Numbered from the stretch's first letter, positions 35,230 through 44,751 are shown. The stretch: DNA of 64,000 nt from Lachnoclostridium phytofermentans (GCF_000733755.1 NZ_JPOF01000006.1:496001-560000), one strand, 5' to 3'. Made by a program: numbers and translations. Notes: generated by a model from the sequence alone, not told the origin.

Positions 35230-36306
35230 TCATTCTAGTAATAGAATATCTTCTGGTGCTACTGTCAGAAAAGTAGGAGTACTTTCATGAAAGCCACTAC
35301 TTAATTGGCTTTTACTGATTTTCCACCAGATGACAGGCTCTTTTAGGTCATTTTTATCGTCGTTCTTAATGTCTTCTATTTGCATCAATACATTCCACTC
35401 GAAAGGAGCTTCCGCAATTTTGTGAATCTGGCAAGGTAACACATTTAACTGTTCTTTCGGCTCATAACATGGTTTAAAATCATGTGCTCTTATTCCAATA
35501 TGGGTTAACCCTTCCGGAACTTGTGTATTAACAGTTAGAATACATCCCCAATCTGTAGCCTTTACTTGATTTTTGGATACTCTAACCGCACTGGATATAT
35601 TTTTACATCCGGTAAGCCTTGCGGTCTGAACCTTTTTAGGAGATGCAAAAATTTTTTTCGTTTCGCCAACTTCTATTATCTTCCCCTTGTCAAGTACTAT
35701 GGTATCCCTGCAAAAACGGTATACCTCATCTCGGCTGTGCGTAACCATAATAGAATCACCATGGTACTCCTGTAACAAATCCTGCATTTGAATCTGTAGT
35801 TCTTCCTTAAGATAGCTGTCCATCGCTGAAAATGGTTCATCAAATAATAATACATCCGGCTTGTAAGCAAGCATTCGTGCCAGTGCTACTCTTTGTTGTT
35901 GACCGCCGGAGAGCTTACTTGGATATTGATCTTCGAGTCCCTTAAGTTTGAAATTCTCAATCAGTCTTAAAATTATGGCATCCTTTTTCTTATTTGGCAC
36001 TTTCATTCCTATTCCAATGTTCTCGTATACCGTCATATTAGGAAATAGTGCATAATTTTGAAACAAATATCCTACCTTCCTCTGTTGCGGGGTTAGATTA
36101 ATCTTCTTATCGGAATCAAATAGAACTTTTCCATTTAACTCAATAAAACCTTTTTCCGGGGTAATGATACCAGCAATACATTTTAACGTCATACTTTTAC
36201 CGCAACCAGAAGCTCCGAGAATTCCCAAACAAGATTCTCTTGTTTCAAAATCAACCTTTAAAGTGAAATTTTTTAATTTTTTCTCTATGTGAACAATTAA
36301 ACTCAT
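35230..36306 (-). CDS. modC: Molybdate ABC transporter ATP-binding protein
   Basis: A 358-aa ABC ATPase. Walker A GASGCGKSMTLKCIAG, signature LSGGQQQRVALARML, Walker B DVLLFDEPFSAMD and the switch His in MVTHSRDEVYRF are all present. The last 120 residues form a TOBE/Mop-like molybdate-binding part. It powers molybdate import with ModB and ModA. The start is the ATG at 36306 (MSLIVHIEKK), with GGGAGT upstream. It is separated from modB by an unusual 322-nt gap. Confidence 0.93.
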   Translation of the reverse strand: MSLIVHIEKKLKNFTLKVDFETRESCLGILGASGCGKSMTLKCIAGIITPEKGFIELNGKVLFDSDKKINLTPQQRKVGYLFQNYALFPNMTVYENIGIGMKVPNKKKDAIILRLIENFKLKGLEDQYPSKLSGGQQQRVALARMLAYKPDVLLFDEPFSAMDSYLKEELQIQMQDLLQEYHGDSIMVTHSRDEVYRFCRDTIVLDKGKIIEVGETKKIFASPKKVQTARLTGCKNISSAVRVSKNQVKATDWGCILTVNTQVPEGLTHIGIRAHDFKPCYEPKEQLNVLPCQIHKIAEAPFEWNVLMQIEDIKNDDKNDLKEPVIWWKISKSQLSSGFHESTPTFLTVAPEDILLLE

Positions 36307-36628
36307 CTTTACTCCCATCTGCTTGCCTTAAACGTATATAACTCATGTTGTTGATAAAATTAGTTCTTTCCTTCAACTTAACTTTTAGTCTGGAACAACT
36401 TAGCTTTTAATCTGGATATCTGCACCTTATTTGATATTAAAAATGTAGGAAAGTATAAATAACTGGCTGAAAAGATAATCTTTTCAACCAGAATTCTCTT
36501 ACTCGTTACATTTTTACAATTTGATGTTTCTATTAATCTCATTCATATCTTCAAGATAAAATACTAATTATACTTTCTATTTCTACTTTCTATTATTTCA
36601 TTCTAATCATTCTATCTATTTTTTCTTT
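36307..36628. other. modB-modC intergenic region with hairpin and pyrimidine repeats
   Basis: A 322-nt gap inside the mod operon. An imperfect hairpin (36463-36491: CTGG-x-TGAAAAGA with its complement) lies 137 nt past modB. From about 36575 to 36655 the + strand is an impure TTCTATTTC repeat. On the coding strand this is a GA-rich repeat that reaches into the modB 3' end. No gene is seen. It may lower modC expression or be a replication-slippage expansion. Confidence 0.55.
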
Positions 36629-37306
36629 CTAATTATTCTTTCTATTTCTACTCTTATTTAACGATAAATAATTCATAAATGCAATAATAAGAAACGATAT
36701 TAACACTAATATTATGACATAACGAAAAGCAAGATTCATGTCACCTGCTGCCACCGCTGAATATACTGCCATCGGTAGCGTTCGTGTTTTTCCCGCAATA
36801 TTTCCCGCTATCATAGCAGTCGCACCGAACTCTCCAAGTCCTCTTGCAAAAGATAAGACAGCACCGGATAGAATTCCTGGTAAAGCATTCGGTAATATTA
36901 TTCTACGAAATATCTTCCATTCTGACATTCCAAGTGTTCTGCCAGCATAAACCAAGTTAATATCAACTTGTTCCAAAGCACCTCTGGCAGATCGATACAT
37001 TAATGGAAAGGAGATGATTACCGCTGCTAAAACGGTAGCCCACCAGGTGAAAGTGATTTTAAGAGCAAATTGGTTCAGTAAGAATTCACCAATCGGGCGT
37101 TTCACACCAAACATATAGAGAAGAAAAAATCCTGCTACGGTAGGAGGTAACACCATAGGAAGCGTAAATATTCCATCCATGATAATCTTTATTCTTTCGT
37201 TTCTCATAGCATAAACCATTCTTCCGGCGGCTAGTCCAAGAAAAAAAGTTATTACAATACTAAGAGATGCTGTTTTAAGAGAAATCAAAATAGGCGAAAA
37301 ATCCAT
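36629..37306 (-). CDS. modB: Molybdate ABC transporter permease
   Basis: A 225-aa inner-membrane permease with five or six hydrophobic helices. The EAA loop that contacts ModC is ARTLGMSEWKIFRRIILPNALPG-like (R-TLGMSEWKIFRR). Also characteristic are LSFARGLGEFGATAMIAGN and TRTLPMAVYSA. The C-terminal residues are encoded in the GA-rich repeat noted above. It follows modA by 10 nt. Confidence 0.94.
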   Translation of the reverse strand: MDFSPILISLKTASLSIVITFFLGLAAGRMVYAMRNERIKIIMDGIFTLPMVLPPTVAGFFLLYMFGVKRPIGEFLLNQFALKITFTWWATVLAAVIISFPLMYRSARGALEQVDINLVYAGRTLGMSEWKIFRRIILPNALPGILSGAVLSFARGLGEFGATAMIAGNIAGKTRTLPMAVYSAVAAGDMNLAFRYVIILVLISFLIIAFMNYLSLNKSRNRKNN

Positions 37307-37316
37307 ATTAATCTCC

Positions 37317-38174
37317 TTACCTAGCTAAAAATCCATATTTTTTAAATATCTCTTTTGCATCCTCACTTTGAAGGAATTCAACATAAAGTTTTGCAGCTTC
37401 TTTCTTCTGTGAAGCACTGACAATACCAATCGGATAAATAACCGGATTTTTTAATGTTCCCTCTGGTGCATTTGCTACCACAACTACTTTATCTGTAGTT
37501 GCTGCATCCGTGGCATATACAACACCAGCATCCGCACTTCCTTCTGCAACCCAATTTAATACTTCTGTGACATTCGTACCAAGACTAGCTTTTTCTTCTA
37601 CCTTATCAAAGATTCCTAAGTTATCAAGAATTTCCTTTGCATATTGACCAGCTGGTACGCTGGCTGGATCACCGATTGCAATTTTTTCTGCATTTAGAAT
37701 ATCATTAAAACTTGTTACTTTGGATTCCATGTTTTTCGGAACGATAAGTACAACTTTATTCTCTAATAGCTGTATGATTGTCTCTTCATCCACCATACTT
37801 TTCTCTTTTAAGGCATTCATTTGTTTCATAGCCGCGGATAGGAAAACATCTGCCTCTAATCCTTCTTCAATCTGAGTTTGAAGCTTCCCCGAACTATCAT
37901 AAGTTCCCTCTACCGTAATCCATGGATACTTGTCCTGAAATAAAGACTTTAATTCCTCTAAGGATGGCTGCATACTAGCAGCAGCTGCTACCAAAATTGT
38001 TACTGGTTCCTGATTTATCTCAATCGTACCTATATCTCCTTGATTATCCGATTGATTGGTATTATTTGTATTACCATATTGTCCCTCTGGGGTGCCATCG
38101 GACTTTTTAGCACATCCCATAGCTAAAATCATCATACTAATTACTAATAGCATGCTTAATATTCTTTTTCTCAT
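37317..38174 (-). CDS. modA: Molybdate ABC transporter substrate-binding lipoprotein
   Basis: A 285-aa lipoprotein. The signal peptide ends in a lipobox LAMGC (Cys about residue 21), followed by a Gln/Asn-rich linker. The binding domain shows VTILVAAAASMQPSLEEL and SGKLQTQIEEGLEADVF, the oxyanion site of ModA/WtpA. The late VNVTEV-type loop (GTNVTEVLNWVAEGSADAG) is also present. It captures molybdate or tungstate outside the membrane. Confidence 0.95.
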   Translation of the reverse strand: MRKRILSMLLVISMMILAMGCAKKSDGTPEGQYGNTNNTNQSDNQGDIGTIEINQEPVTILVAAAASMQPSLEELKSLFQDKYPWITVEGTYDSSGKLQTQIEEGLEADVFLSAAMKQMNALKEKSMVDEETIIQLLENKVVLIVPKNMESKVTSFNDILNAEKIAIGDPASVPAGQYAKEILDNLGIFDKVEEKASLGTNVTEVLNWVAEGSADAGVVYATDAATTDKVVVVANAPEGTLKNPVIYPIGIVSASQKKEAAKLYVEFLQSEDAKEIFKKYGFLAR

Positions 38175-38224
38175 TGTTCTCTCCCTTTTCTCTTACACAT
38201 TAGTATATAAATGGATTACTCCAA

Positions 38225-39157
38225 CTATCTAGCACATTCCGATACAGAGCCTTTTAGTATCTTAAGTCCATGACCTAATTCAGAGGAAATAACATCCATA
38301 CTCTCTTTCACTGCCTTTGGACTACCAGGTAGGTTGATAATTAAAGTACGATTACGTAGAACAGAAGCACCACGACTTAACATTGCTCTCTTGGTAATCC
38401 CCATAGAATACGCACGAATAGCTTCTGAAATCCCTGGTACATTTCTTGTGGCAACTGCTAATGTAGCTTCTGGAGTAACATCCCTCATGGATAATCCAGT
38501 TCCGCCTGTGGTTAAAATCAGATCAACTTGTCTTCCATCGGATAATCTTATTAATTCCTTCTCGATACGAGACTGTTCATCCGGAAGAAGAAGGGATTCC
38601 ACCACCTCAAAGCCCTGTTCTTCCAATATCGATGCAAGAAGCGGTCCACTTTTATCTTCTCTCTCTCCCTTAAATCCTTTGTCACTCAATGTAATTACAG
38701 CCGCTTGAAATGGTCTGTCTTCTCTTGGCTCTAACATTATCATTTCGTCACCTGCACAGATCGTTCCTTCTACTATAACTTTAGCAAAAACCCCTTCTCG
38801 TGGCATAATGCAATCACCCATTTTATGATAAATCTGACAATGTGTATGACACTCCTTCCCTATCTGGGTCATTTCAAGGACAACATCATTACACTGAAAT
38901 CTCGTTCCTACTGGAAGATTCCTAAAATCAAAACCTTCTACTACCAGATTCTCACCAAAAGCTCCAAAATCTATTTCTGCACCTTTCTTTCGAAATTCTT
39001 CAATTCTATCAAAGGACAATAAACTGATTTGACGATGCCACTTTCCACCATGGGCATCACCAACAATACCCCAGTCTGTTGTAAAATCTGCTTTTTCTAT
39101 ACAATGCTTCTGTGTACCACGACGTTCGCTTATGCAAATCGCTCTAACTTTTCCCAT
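38225..39157 (-). CDS. MOSC domain-MogA/MoaB fusion protein
   Basis: A 310-aa two-domain protein. Residues 1-145 are a MOSC domain (GIVGDAHGGKWHRQISLLS; FGENLVVEGFDF; GKECHTHCQIY with its Cys). Residues 150-310 are a molybdopterin adenylyltransferase-type domain (AAVITLSDKG; LILTTGGTGLSMRDVTPEA; IINLPGSPKAV). The MogA part activates molybdopterin for metal insertion, and the MOSC part may handle sulfur or selenium transfer. Such fusions are frequent in Clostridia. It starts 5 nt after the moaA stop. Confidence 0.93.
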   Translation of the reverse strand: MGKVRAICISERRGTQKHCIEKADFTTDWGIVGDAHGGKWHRQISLLSFDRIEEFRKKGAEIDFGAFGENLVVEGFDFRNLPVGTRFQCNDVVLEMTQIGKECHTHCQIYHKMGDCIMPREGVFAKVIVEGTICAGDEMIMLEPREDRPFQAAVITLSDKGFKGEREDKSGPLLASILEEQGFEVVESLLLPDEQSRIEKELIRLSDGRQVDLILTTGGTGLSMRDVTPEATLAVATRNVPGISEAIRAYSMGITKRAMLSRGASVLRNRTLIINLPGSPKAVKESMDVISSELGHGLKILKGSVSECAR

Positions 39158-39162
39158 TTGTG

Positions 39163-40173
39163 TCAGCCTCCTATTTTAAACATTTCTCTCTTTTCCATAT
39201 TGTTTCGTTTCAGTTCCTGACTAATTGAGTCAGGATGAAAAGAGTCTTCTTGTCTATCAAAATTGTGTTCTAATGGTTTTTTTTCGATTGCCCTTGATAT
39301 TAAATTCTTTAATTCCATATCAGAAACACCACTTCGCATGGCAGTCATTAAATCAATCCCGTCACCATAACATAAACATGGTTTTAAAAAACCTCTGGAA
39401 GTTAAACGAATCCGATTACACGAAGCGCAAAATTTATGACTGATTGCATTGATAAATCCAATGTTTCCCATCCATTCCTCAGAAGTTATATACTCTGCTG
39501 GCCCAAACCCTCTTATCTTTTTTTGACTGGCTATATTCGGATACTTTTCCTTAATTCTACTCTTGATTTCCTCACCCTTGATTGGCTCATATTCTTTCCC
39601 ATAACCAATTGGCATCATTTCTATAAAACGCACATCCACAGGCAATTTAACTGCTAATTCTGCAATGTCCATTAATTCAACTTCATTTACACCCTTTTGA
39701 GGAACACAATTTATCTTGGTTGGAATACCCGATTTTATTAACTTCTGCAAGCCACTCCATACGGTAACAAACTCATCCCTTCCGGTAATTTTCTTAAAAG
39801 TATTTGGATTTAATGTATCAAGACTTACATTGACTCCATCTAGTGGAATTTTCGCTAACGCTTCGGTATGTTCTTCCAAAAGTACTCCATTGGTTGTTAA
39901 CGTAACAAAATCGATACCAGGAGTTGCTTTTATCTCTTTTATTAAATTTATGGCATCTTTGCGTACCAAAGGTTCGCCACCCGTAATTTTAATTTTACGG
40001 ATTCCAAGTTCGGAAGCACTCCGACAAATCCTAAGGATTTCTTCATAGGTTAATATTGATTCATGCTCCAGTCTTTCAATATCTACCGGCATACAATAGG
40101 TGCATCTTAAATTACATCGGTCAGTAATTGAAATTCTCATGTAATCAATTTGTCTTTTATATTGGTCAATCAT
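39163..40173 (-). CDS. moaA: GTP 3',8-cyclase (molybdenum cofactor synthesis)
   Basis: A 336-aa radical SAM enzyme, the first step of molybdopterin synthesis from GTP. The SAM cluster is C-x3-C-x2-C in CNLRCTYCMP; the second 4Fe-4S motif is in CASCNRIRLTSRGFLKPCL. The C-terminus ends in the Gly-Gly needed for activity (FKIGG). It partners with MoaC upstream in the operon. ATG at 40173 behind AGAGGCTAAA. Confidence 0.96.
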   Translation of the reverse strand: MIDQYKRQIDYMRISITDRCNLRCTYCMPVDIERLEHESILTYEEILRICRSASELGIRKIKITGGEPLVRKDAINLIKEIKATPGIDFVTLTTNGVLLEEHTEALAKIPLDGVNVSLDTLNPNTFKKITGRDEFVTVWSGLQKLIKSGIPTKINCVPQKGVNEVELMDIAELAVKLPVDVRFIEMMPIGYGKEYEPIKGEEIKSRIKEKYPNIASQKKIRGFGPAEYITSEEWMGNIGFINAISHKFCASCNRIRLTSRGFLKPCLCYGDGIDLMTAMRSGVSDMELKNLISRAIEKKPLEHNFDRQEDSFHPDSISQELKRNNMEKREMFKIGG

Positions 40174-40256
40174 TTTAGCCTCTATTCTTACGTTTTCACG
40201 CGCTTTTATAATGCTAGGCAGCTTTGTGGAATATCACAGATTTCTAGCTGATTACT

Positions 40257-40739
40257 TTATTTTTCTTTACGGTTGTTAAAGTATCCACTTTTCCCTCCCG
40301 TTTTTTCAGCAAGATAGATGGAGCCAATCTCCATCGTTTTATCAATGGCTTTGCACATATCATAAATCGTTAATAAGGCAACACTTACGCCTGTCATAGC
40401 CTCCATTTCAACACCGGTTTTTCCTGATACCTTTACGGTACAGACAGCTTCAATCTCAAAGCTATCCTCAAACATATGAAAATCAATGGAGACTTTTGTG
40501 AGATTTAATATGTGACATAATGGAATTAGTTCCGAAGTCTTTTTTGCTCCCATAATTCCTGCAATTCTAGCTACCAAAAGAACATCTCCTTTTTTAGCAG
40601 TCCCCTCTTTCACAGCATTGAAGCAATCTTTGCTAACTTTAATTCTTCCTATGGCAATGGCTTCGCGTTCTGTGATCTGTTTATCACTTACATCAACCAT
40701 TACTGCATTACCATTCTGATCAAAATGAGTAAAGTCCAT
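40257..40739 (-). CDS. moaC: Cyclic pyranopterin monophosphate synthase
   Basis: A 160-aa MoaC, which completes the MoaA reaction to cPMP. Motifs: [36 protein letters not shown], and [22 protein letters not shown], with the conserved Lys/His/Asp active site. Length and sequence are standard. It lies between the moeA-like gene and moaA. No moaD/moaE pair is in the window, so these must be elsewhere. Confidence 0.96.
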   Translation of the reverse strand: MDFTHFDQNGNAVMVDVSDKQITEREAIAIGRIKVSKDCFNAVKEGTAKKGDVLLVARIAGIMGAKKTSELIPLCHILNLTKVSIDFHMFEDSFEIEAVCTVKVSGKTGVEMEAMTGVSVALLTIYDMCKAIDKTMEIGSIYLAEKTGGKSGYFNNRKEK

Positions 40740-40799
40740 TCTATTCTCCTATCTATCCTCTTATAATAAAGACATTATTTTAATAACTTTTCTCGATTT

Positions 40800-41825
40800 C
40801 TACATTCCCTTACCGTATCCACAATTTGGGAAAGTACAGATATCACAAGACAAACAAAGGCCACCATGCCCTAATTTTGTGATTTCCTCATAGGTAATTC
40901 TCTCCCCTGACATCAGTCTTGGCAGCATCAAATCAAAAATGGTTCGTTTGGAATACATAACACAGCCAGGTAGTCCAATCACAGGAATATCTCCCTTATA
41001 GTAAGATAACAAGAACATAGCACCTGGTAATACTGGTGCACCGTAAGTAATGATTTCCGCTCCGGTATTCTTAATAGCTAGGGGTGTTTTATCATCCGGA
41101 TCAACACTCATTCCGCCGGTACAGATAACAAAATCTGCTCCCTTATTAATTAAGTTTAAGATAGCATCTGTTATTTTTTTATGATCATCATTTAAAATTA
41201 CGTGCTCTACTAGTTCTGTACTATATTCCTTTAATTTATTTAAAATAACTGGAGTAAATTCGTCTTTAATTCTTCCATAAAATACTTCATTTCCAGTGGT
41301 AATGATTCCAACCTTTTTATGTAAGAAAGGCTTCACTTCAAGGATTTTTTTATCTCCTGCGATTGCTTTAACCTTCTCCATTTTTTCTTCTTCAATAATA
41401 AGAGGAATAATTCTGGTACCTGCAAGTTTATCCCCACGTTTCACTGGGAAATTCCCATGTCTGGTGGCGATCATCATCTCTCCATAGAAATTAATCTTAT
41501 TTAACAGCTCCGTATTAACTTTTAAAATTCCATCACACTCTGCGTAGAGGTCAATTTTGCCTTCTTTTACACCGCTTCTTTCAATATGGTTCCCTTTACA
41601 GATAGAACATAGTATCTCTGCTCCTTCATTCTCATGAAGCATTCCTTCTTCTTTTTCCCACACATACAGATGATCTTTGCCAATCGATAATAAGACCGGT
41701 ATATCCTCCTTGGTTACAACATGTCCTTTGCGAAAGATAGCATCCTTAGTTACCCCTTTTATAATTTGAGTCATATCGTGACATAGTACATGTCCCACTG
41801 CATTTTCTGTCTTTATTAATTTCAT
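40800..41825 (-). CDS. MoeA-like molybdopterin-binding protein with a C-terminal Cys cluster
   Basis: A 341-aa protein with a molybdopterin-binding MoCF_biosynth domain: VGIITTGNEVFYGRI, FVICTGGMSVDPDDKTPLAI, GAPVLPGAMFLLSY. It lacks the complete MoeA layout. The tail GLCLSCDICTFPNCGYGKGM has four Cys (C-x2-C-x2-C-x5-C) that may bind a metal or iron-sulfur cluster. It is the first gene of the long Se/Mo cofactor block. The start is the ATG at 41825, with GGAGG 8 nt upstream. Confidence 0.88.
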   Translation of the reverse strand: MKLIKTENAVGHVLCHDMTQIIKGVTKDAIFRKGHVVTKEDIPVLLSIGKDHLYVWEKEEGMLHENEGAEILCSICKGNHIERSGVKEGKIDLYAECDGILKVNTELLNKINFYGEMMIATRHGNFPVKRGDKLAGTRIIPLIIEEEKMEKVKAIAGDKKILEVKPFLHKKVGIITTGNEVFYGRIKDEFTPVILNKLKEYSTELVEHVILNDDHKKITDAILNLINKGADFVICTGGMSVDPDDKTPLAIKNTGAEIITYGAPVLPGAMFLLSYYKGDIPVIGLPGCVMYSKRTIFDLMLPRLMSGERITYEEITKLGHGGLCLSCDICTFPNCGYGKGM

Positions 41826-41869
41826 ATAGTTTGCCTCCATTTCAGCACACGAAATTTGTACATAAAAAG

Positions 41870-41897
41870 TTTGTGCCAATGATTACGATGGCACAAA
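41870..41897 (-). promoter_or_regulatory. Inverted repeat in the moeA-like leader
   Basis: TTTGTGCCA (41870-41878) and TGGCACAAA (41889-41897) form a 9-bp stem, 45 nt before the start. It may be an operator for the LysR regulator upstream or a leader stem. Confidence 0.5.
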
Positions 41898-42068
41898 ACT
41901 TCCAATTGATATTTTTTTATTCATCTATTTTTATTGATACCATTCAATTATGAATACGATGTATATTGCTTTGTATCCTTAAAAACATTCAAATTTTACT
42001 TATTCTAGCTTCTTAAAATTATGTGAATTTTTCTGAAAGTAGAATGTATGTCATTGCAGCGAGTACTT

Positions 42069-42965
42069 CTAAGCATAAAATTGGCAGCAAAACTCAATAA
42101 ACTTTTTTGCCAGTCTATCTAATTTCTTACGTTTTGCATATACAATATAAAGCTTTCTCGTTACTTCTTCCTCGTCTGGCTCATACATCAGTATTTTTCC
42201 GTCCTCGACATAATCTTGCGCCGCTTTTTTAGACATAATAGTAATTCCCATGCCTCTACTCACAGATTTTTTTATAATTTCCTGATCGTTAATATATGCT
42301 ACTACATTTAATTTCTGTATATCGACTTTTTTTGATTCCAAGAATTTTTCAGCGGTTTTTTTAGTTCCAGATCCATTCTCTCGTAAGATGATCGGTTCTT
42401 TTATCAAATCATCAAAGGAACAATTTCTGTTTAATAACTCTTGATAATGTTTTTCATTCGGTGTGACCAAGACCAATTTATCCTCATAAAAAGGTATATA
42501 GCGTAGTCTGTCATCCTTACTTTTTATTCCCACAAACCCAATCACTGCTCTATGCTTTAAGATTTCTCCTACTACATGTTCACTGTCGCCTTGATTAATT
42601 GTAAAACAAACTTTATCATGTTGTTTTTGAAAAGCTTGAATCAACTCAGGTAGTATGTATTGGGAGGGAATAGTAGAACCTGCTATTTGAATTCTTTGTT
42701 CTTCCTCTCTCTCTTTACCAAATCCTTGATAGAGCTCTTCCTTGATCGCCATTATTTCTTTGGCATATTCATATAATCTTTCTCCATCTACTGTTGTTTG
42801 CACATTTTTAGTTGTACGTTCCAGAAATTTAGTATTAAACTCCTTTTCCAAGGAAACAATATGGGAACTTATGGTTGGCTGAGTAAGATATAATTTTTGT
42901 GCTGCCTTAGAAAAACTTTGCAATTCCACAACATTAACAAATGCTTCTAATTGCTTTAATTCCAT
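42069..42965 (-). CDS. LysR family regulator, selenium-metabolism type
   Basis: A 298-aa LysR protein. The HTH is SFSKAAQKLYLTQPTISSHI, followed by a periplasmic-binding-like effector domain. It resembles the LysR group associated with selenium metabolism genes. It lies directly upstream of the Se/Mo block on the same strand and divergent from a redox protein gene, and probably regulates both. The effector is unknown. ATG at 42965. Confidence 0.88.
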   Translation of the reverse strand: MELKQLEAFVNVVELQSFSKAAQKLYLTQPTISSHIVSLEKEFNTKFLERTTKNVQTTVDGERLYEYAKEIMAIKEELYQGFGKEREEEQRIQIAGSTIPSQYILPELIQAFQKQHDKVCFTINQGDSEHVVGEILKHRAVIGFVGIKSKDDRLRYIPFYEDKLVLVTPNEKHYQELLNRNCSFDDLIKEPIILRENGSGTKKTAEKFLESKKVDIQKLNVVAYINDQEIIKKSVSRGMGITIMSKKAAQDYVEDGKILMYEPDEEEVTRKLYIVYAKRKKLDRLAKKFIEFCCQFYA

Positions 42966-43030
42966 ACAATATACCTGCTTTCAGTCAATAATCGACACCA
43001 CCAATATATCATACCCGCACTCTTTAATCA

Positions 43031-43061
43031 ATTTATTTATAGATTTTTTCTATAAATAAAT
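43031..43061. promoter_or_regulatory. Inverted repeat in the LysR / C_GCAxxG_C_C divergent region
   Basis: Perfect 12-bp AT arms (43031-43042 and 43050-43061, with ATAG...CTAT at the centre) lie 66 nt upstream of the LysR start. The spacing fits the T-N11-A type of LysR site. Confidence 0.5.
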
Positions 43062-43249
43062 CAATCACATAAAGATTATGAATTTTACCGGTTCTCATAA
43101 CTATGCTAGAATTCAGGTACGTTGATAATATTTAAGTATCGATAGTTTGATTTTTTCGTCATATCTACAAAACAATAAAATCAATTACGTATGCATAGAA
43201 AATAAGCTGGTAAAATTGACTAACTAACAAAGGAATAGAGGTTAATAAA

Positions 43250-43723
43250 ATGAATACAAAACAAGAACAATATGTAGAAACCATTAGAAAAACAGCAGAA
43301 GATTATTTTAGTAAAGGAGAATTTTTTTGTTCCGAAGCGGTTGTTAAAACAATCAATGATGCATTAGGGAAACCATATCCAGATGAAGTAGTAAAATTAG
43401 CTTCCGGTTTTCCTATCGGACTTGGTAAAGCACAGTGCCTATGCGGTGCAGTATCCGGTGGCGAGATGGCACTTGGCATGGTATACGGCAGGATTCATGG
43501 AGAGCCAATGAATCCAAAAATGCTTGAAATAGCCAAAGCACTTCATGACTATATCAAAGAAGAATACAACTCTTTATGTTGCCGTGTGATTACCCGTCAA
43601 TGGAACGGCGATAACTTCCAGTCTCCTGAGAGAAAGCAACATTGTGTCGCTATTACCGGTAAGGTTGCGCAGTGGGTAGCTACGCAATTTGTAGAAGCTG
43701 GTATAATTAACGTGGAAGAATAA
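43250..43723 (+). CDS. C_GCAxxG_C_C family redox protein
   Basis: A 157-aa protein of the C-GCAxxG-C-C family. The signature elements are FFCSEAVVKTINDALG, CLCGAVSGGEMALGMVYGR and LCCRVITRQW, with a final Cys in RKQHCVAITG. The conserved Cys residues suggest a thiol redox or metal-binding role; the biochemical function is not established. It is transcribed away from the selenium-type LysR gene and is followed after 15 nt by a TDT transporter gene, so the two probably form an operon. Confidence 0.88.
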   Translation: MNTKQEQYVETIRKTAEDYFSKGEFFCSEAVVKTINDALGKPYPDEVVKLASGFPIGLGKAQCLCGAVSGGEMALGMVYGRIHGEPMNPKMLEIAKALHDYIKEEYNSLCCRVITRQWNGDNFQSPERKQHCVAITGKVAQWVATQFVEAGIINVEE

Positions 43724-43738
43724 CGCCGGAGGAAGAAC

Positions 43739-44656
43739 ATGAATCACTTTCTAAAGAAAATTCCTATGCCAATTGTAGGACTTATGCTTAGTCTTGCTGC
43801 TCTGGGGAACTTAATCCAATCTTATGGAGATATTTATAGAACGATATTGGGTGCATTGTCCGCTATAATCTTTATTTTTGTTACGTTAAAGTTTGCTTGT
43901 GATTTTCCAGGTTTAAAAAAAGAGTTATCCACACCAATTGGAGCTTCCGTTTTTCCTACCTATTCTATGGGTATCATGCTCCTAGCAACTTACGTAAAAC
44001 CATATCATCAAAGCGTAGCGTTTTCCATTTGGATTGCTGCCATAGTGCTCCATATTATTCTTATCCTTTACTTTACAAAAAAGTTTGTTAAGAACTTCAA
44101 TATTATGGAGGTATTCCCAAGCTGGTTTATTGTATATGTTGGAATAGCAGTAGCTGCCGTTACTGGTAAAGCCTTTCATCCTACGATTGGACAGTGGACC
44201 TTTTATTTTGCTCTTCTTAGTTATTTGATTTTACTTCCTATTGTAGGAAAACGAATTTTGGTAGTAAAGAAAATTCCAGAACCAGCACTGCCAACCCTTA
44301 TTATCTTCTCAGCTCCTGGTTCCTTGTGTTTGGCTGGTTACATAAATTCTTTTGTAGCGAAACATATGTTTCTTTTAGGGTTTTTATTAATACTATCCCA
44401 AGTTATATATTTTCTAGCGATCATCAAATTAACTCAGTTACTAAAGTTAAAGTTTTATCCTAGCTATTCTGGGTTTACGTTTCCACTCGTAATTTCCGCC
44501 ATCGCTTTAAAATCGAGCAATGCTTTTCTTATATCACAGGGTCATACCATCCGTTTTTTATCCGTTTTGGAAAAAGTTGAAGAAATCATCGCTGTTTGCA
44601 TCGTTTTCTATGTGTTAATACGCTATATACATTACATTGTAAAAAACACAAAATAG
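43739..44656 (+). CDS. TDT family (SLAC1/TehA-like) membrane transporter
   Basis: A 305-aa protein with about ten membrane helices. The beginning IPMPIVGLMLSLAALGNL and the late FTFPLVISAIAL match the tellurite-resistance/dicarboxylate (exfoliative toxin A/B-like) branch of the SLAC1 fold. Such proteins export or import small anions; the substrate here is unknown. GGAGGAAG precedes the ATG. It is cotranscribed with the redox protein upstream. Confidence 0.87.
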   Translation: MNHFLKKIPMPIVGLMLSLAALGNLIQSYGDIYRTILGALSAIIFIFVTLKFACDFPGLKKELSTPIGASVFPTYSMGIMLLATYVKPYHQSVAFSIWIAAIVLHIILILYFTKKFVKNFNIMEVFPSWFIVYVGIAVAAVTGKAFHPTIGQWTFYFALLSYLILLPIVGKRILVVKKIPEPALPTLIIFSAPGSLCLAGYINSFVAKHMFLLGFLLILSQVIYFLAIIKLTQLLKLKFYPSYSGFTFPLVISAIALKSSNAFLISQGHTIRFLSVLEKVEEIIAVCIVFYVLIRYIHYIVKNTK

Positions 44657-44751
44657 GAAGCTTGGTTTAGCTTTTAGCCACCGAAAGCGATGTTGTATTG
44701 AACTTAAGAATAAACTGGAATACGAGGACTTTTCCTTAACTGGAACTATCA

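Noticed and set aside
36575-36660. Mobile element end or MITE
   Set aside because: The pyrimidine repeats have no terminal inverted repeats or target duplication that I can see.
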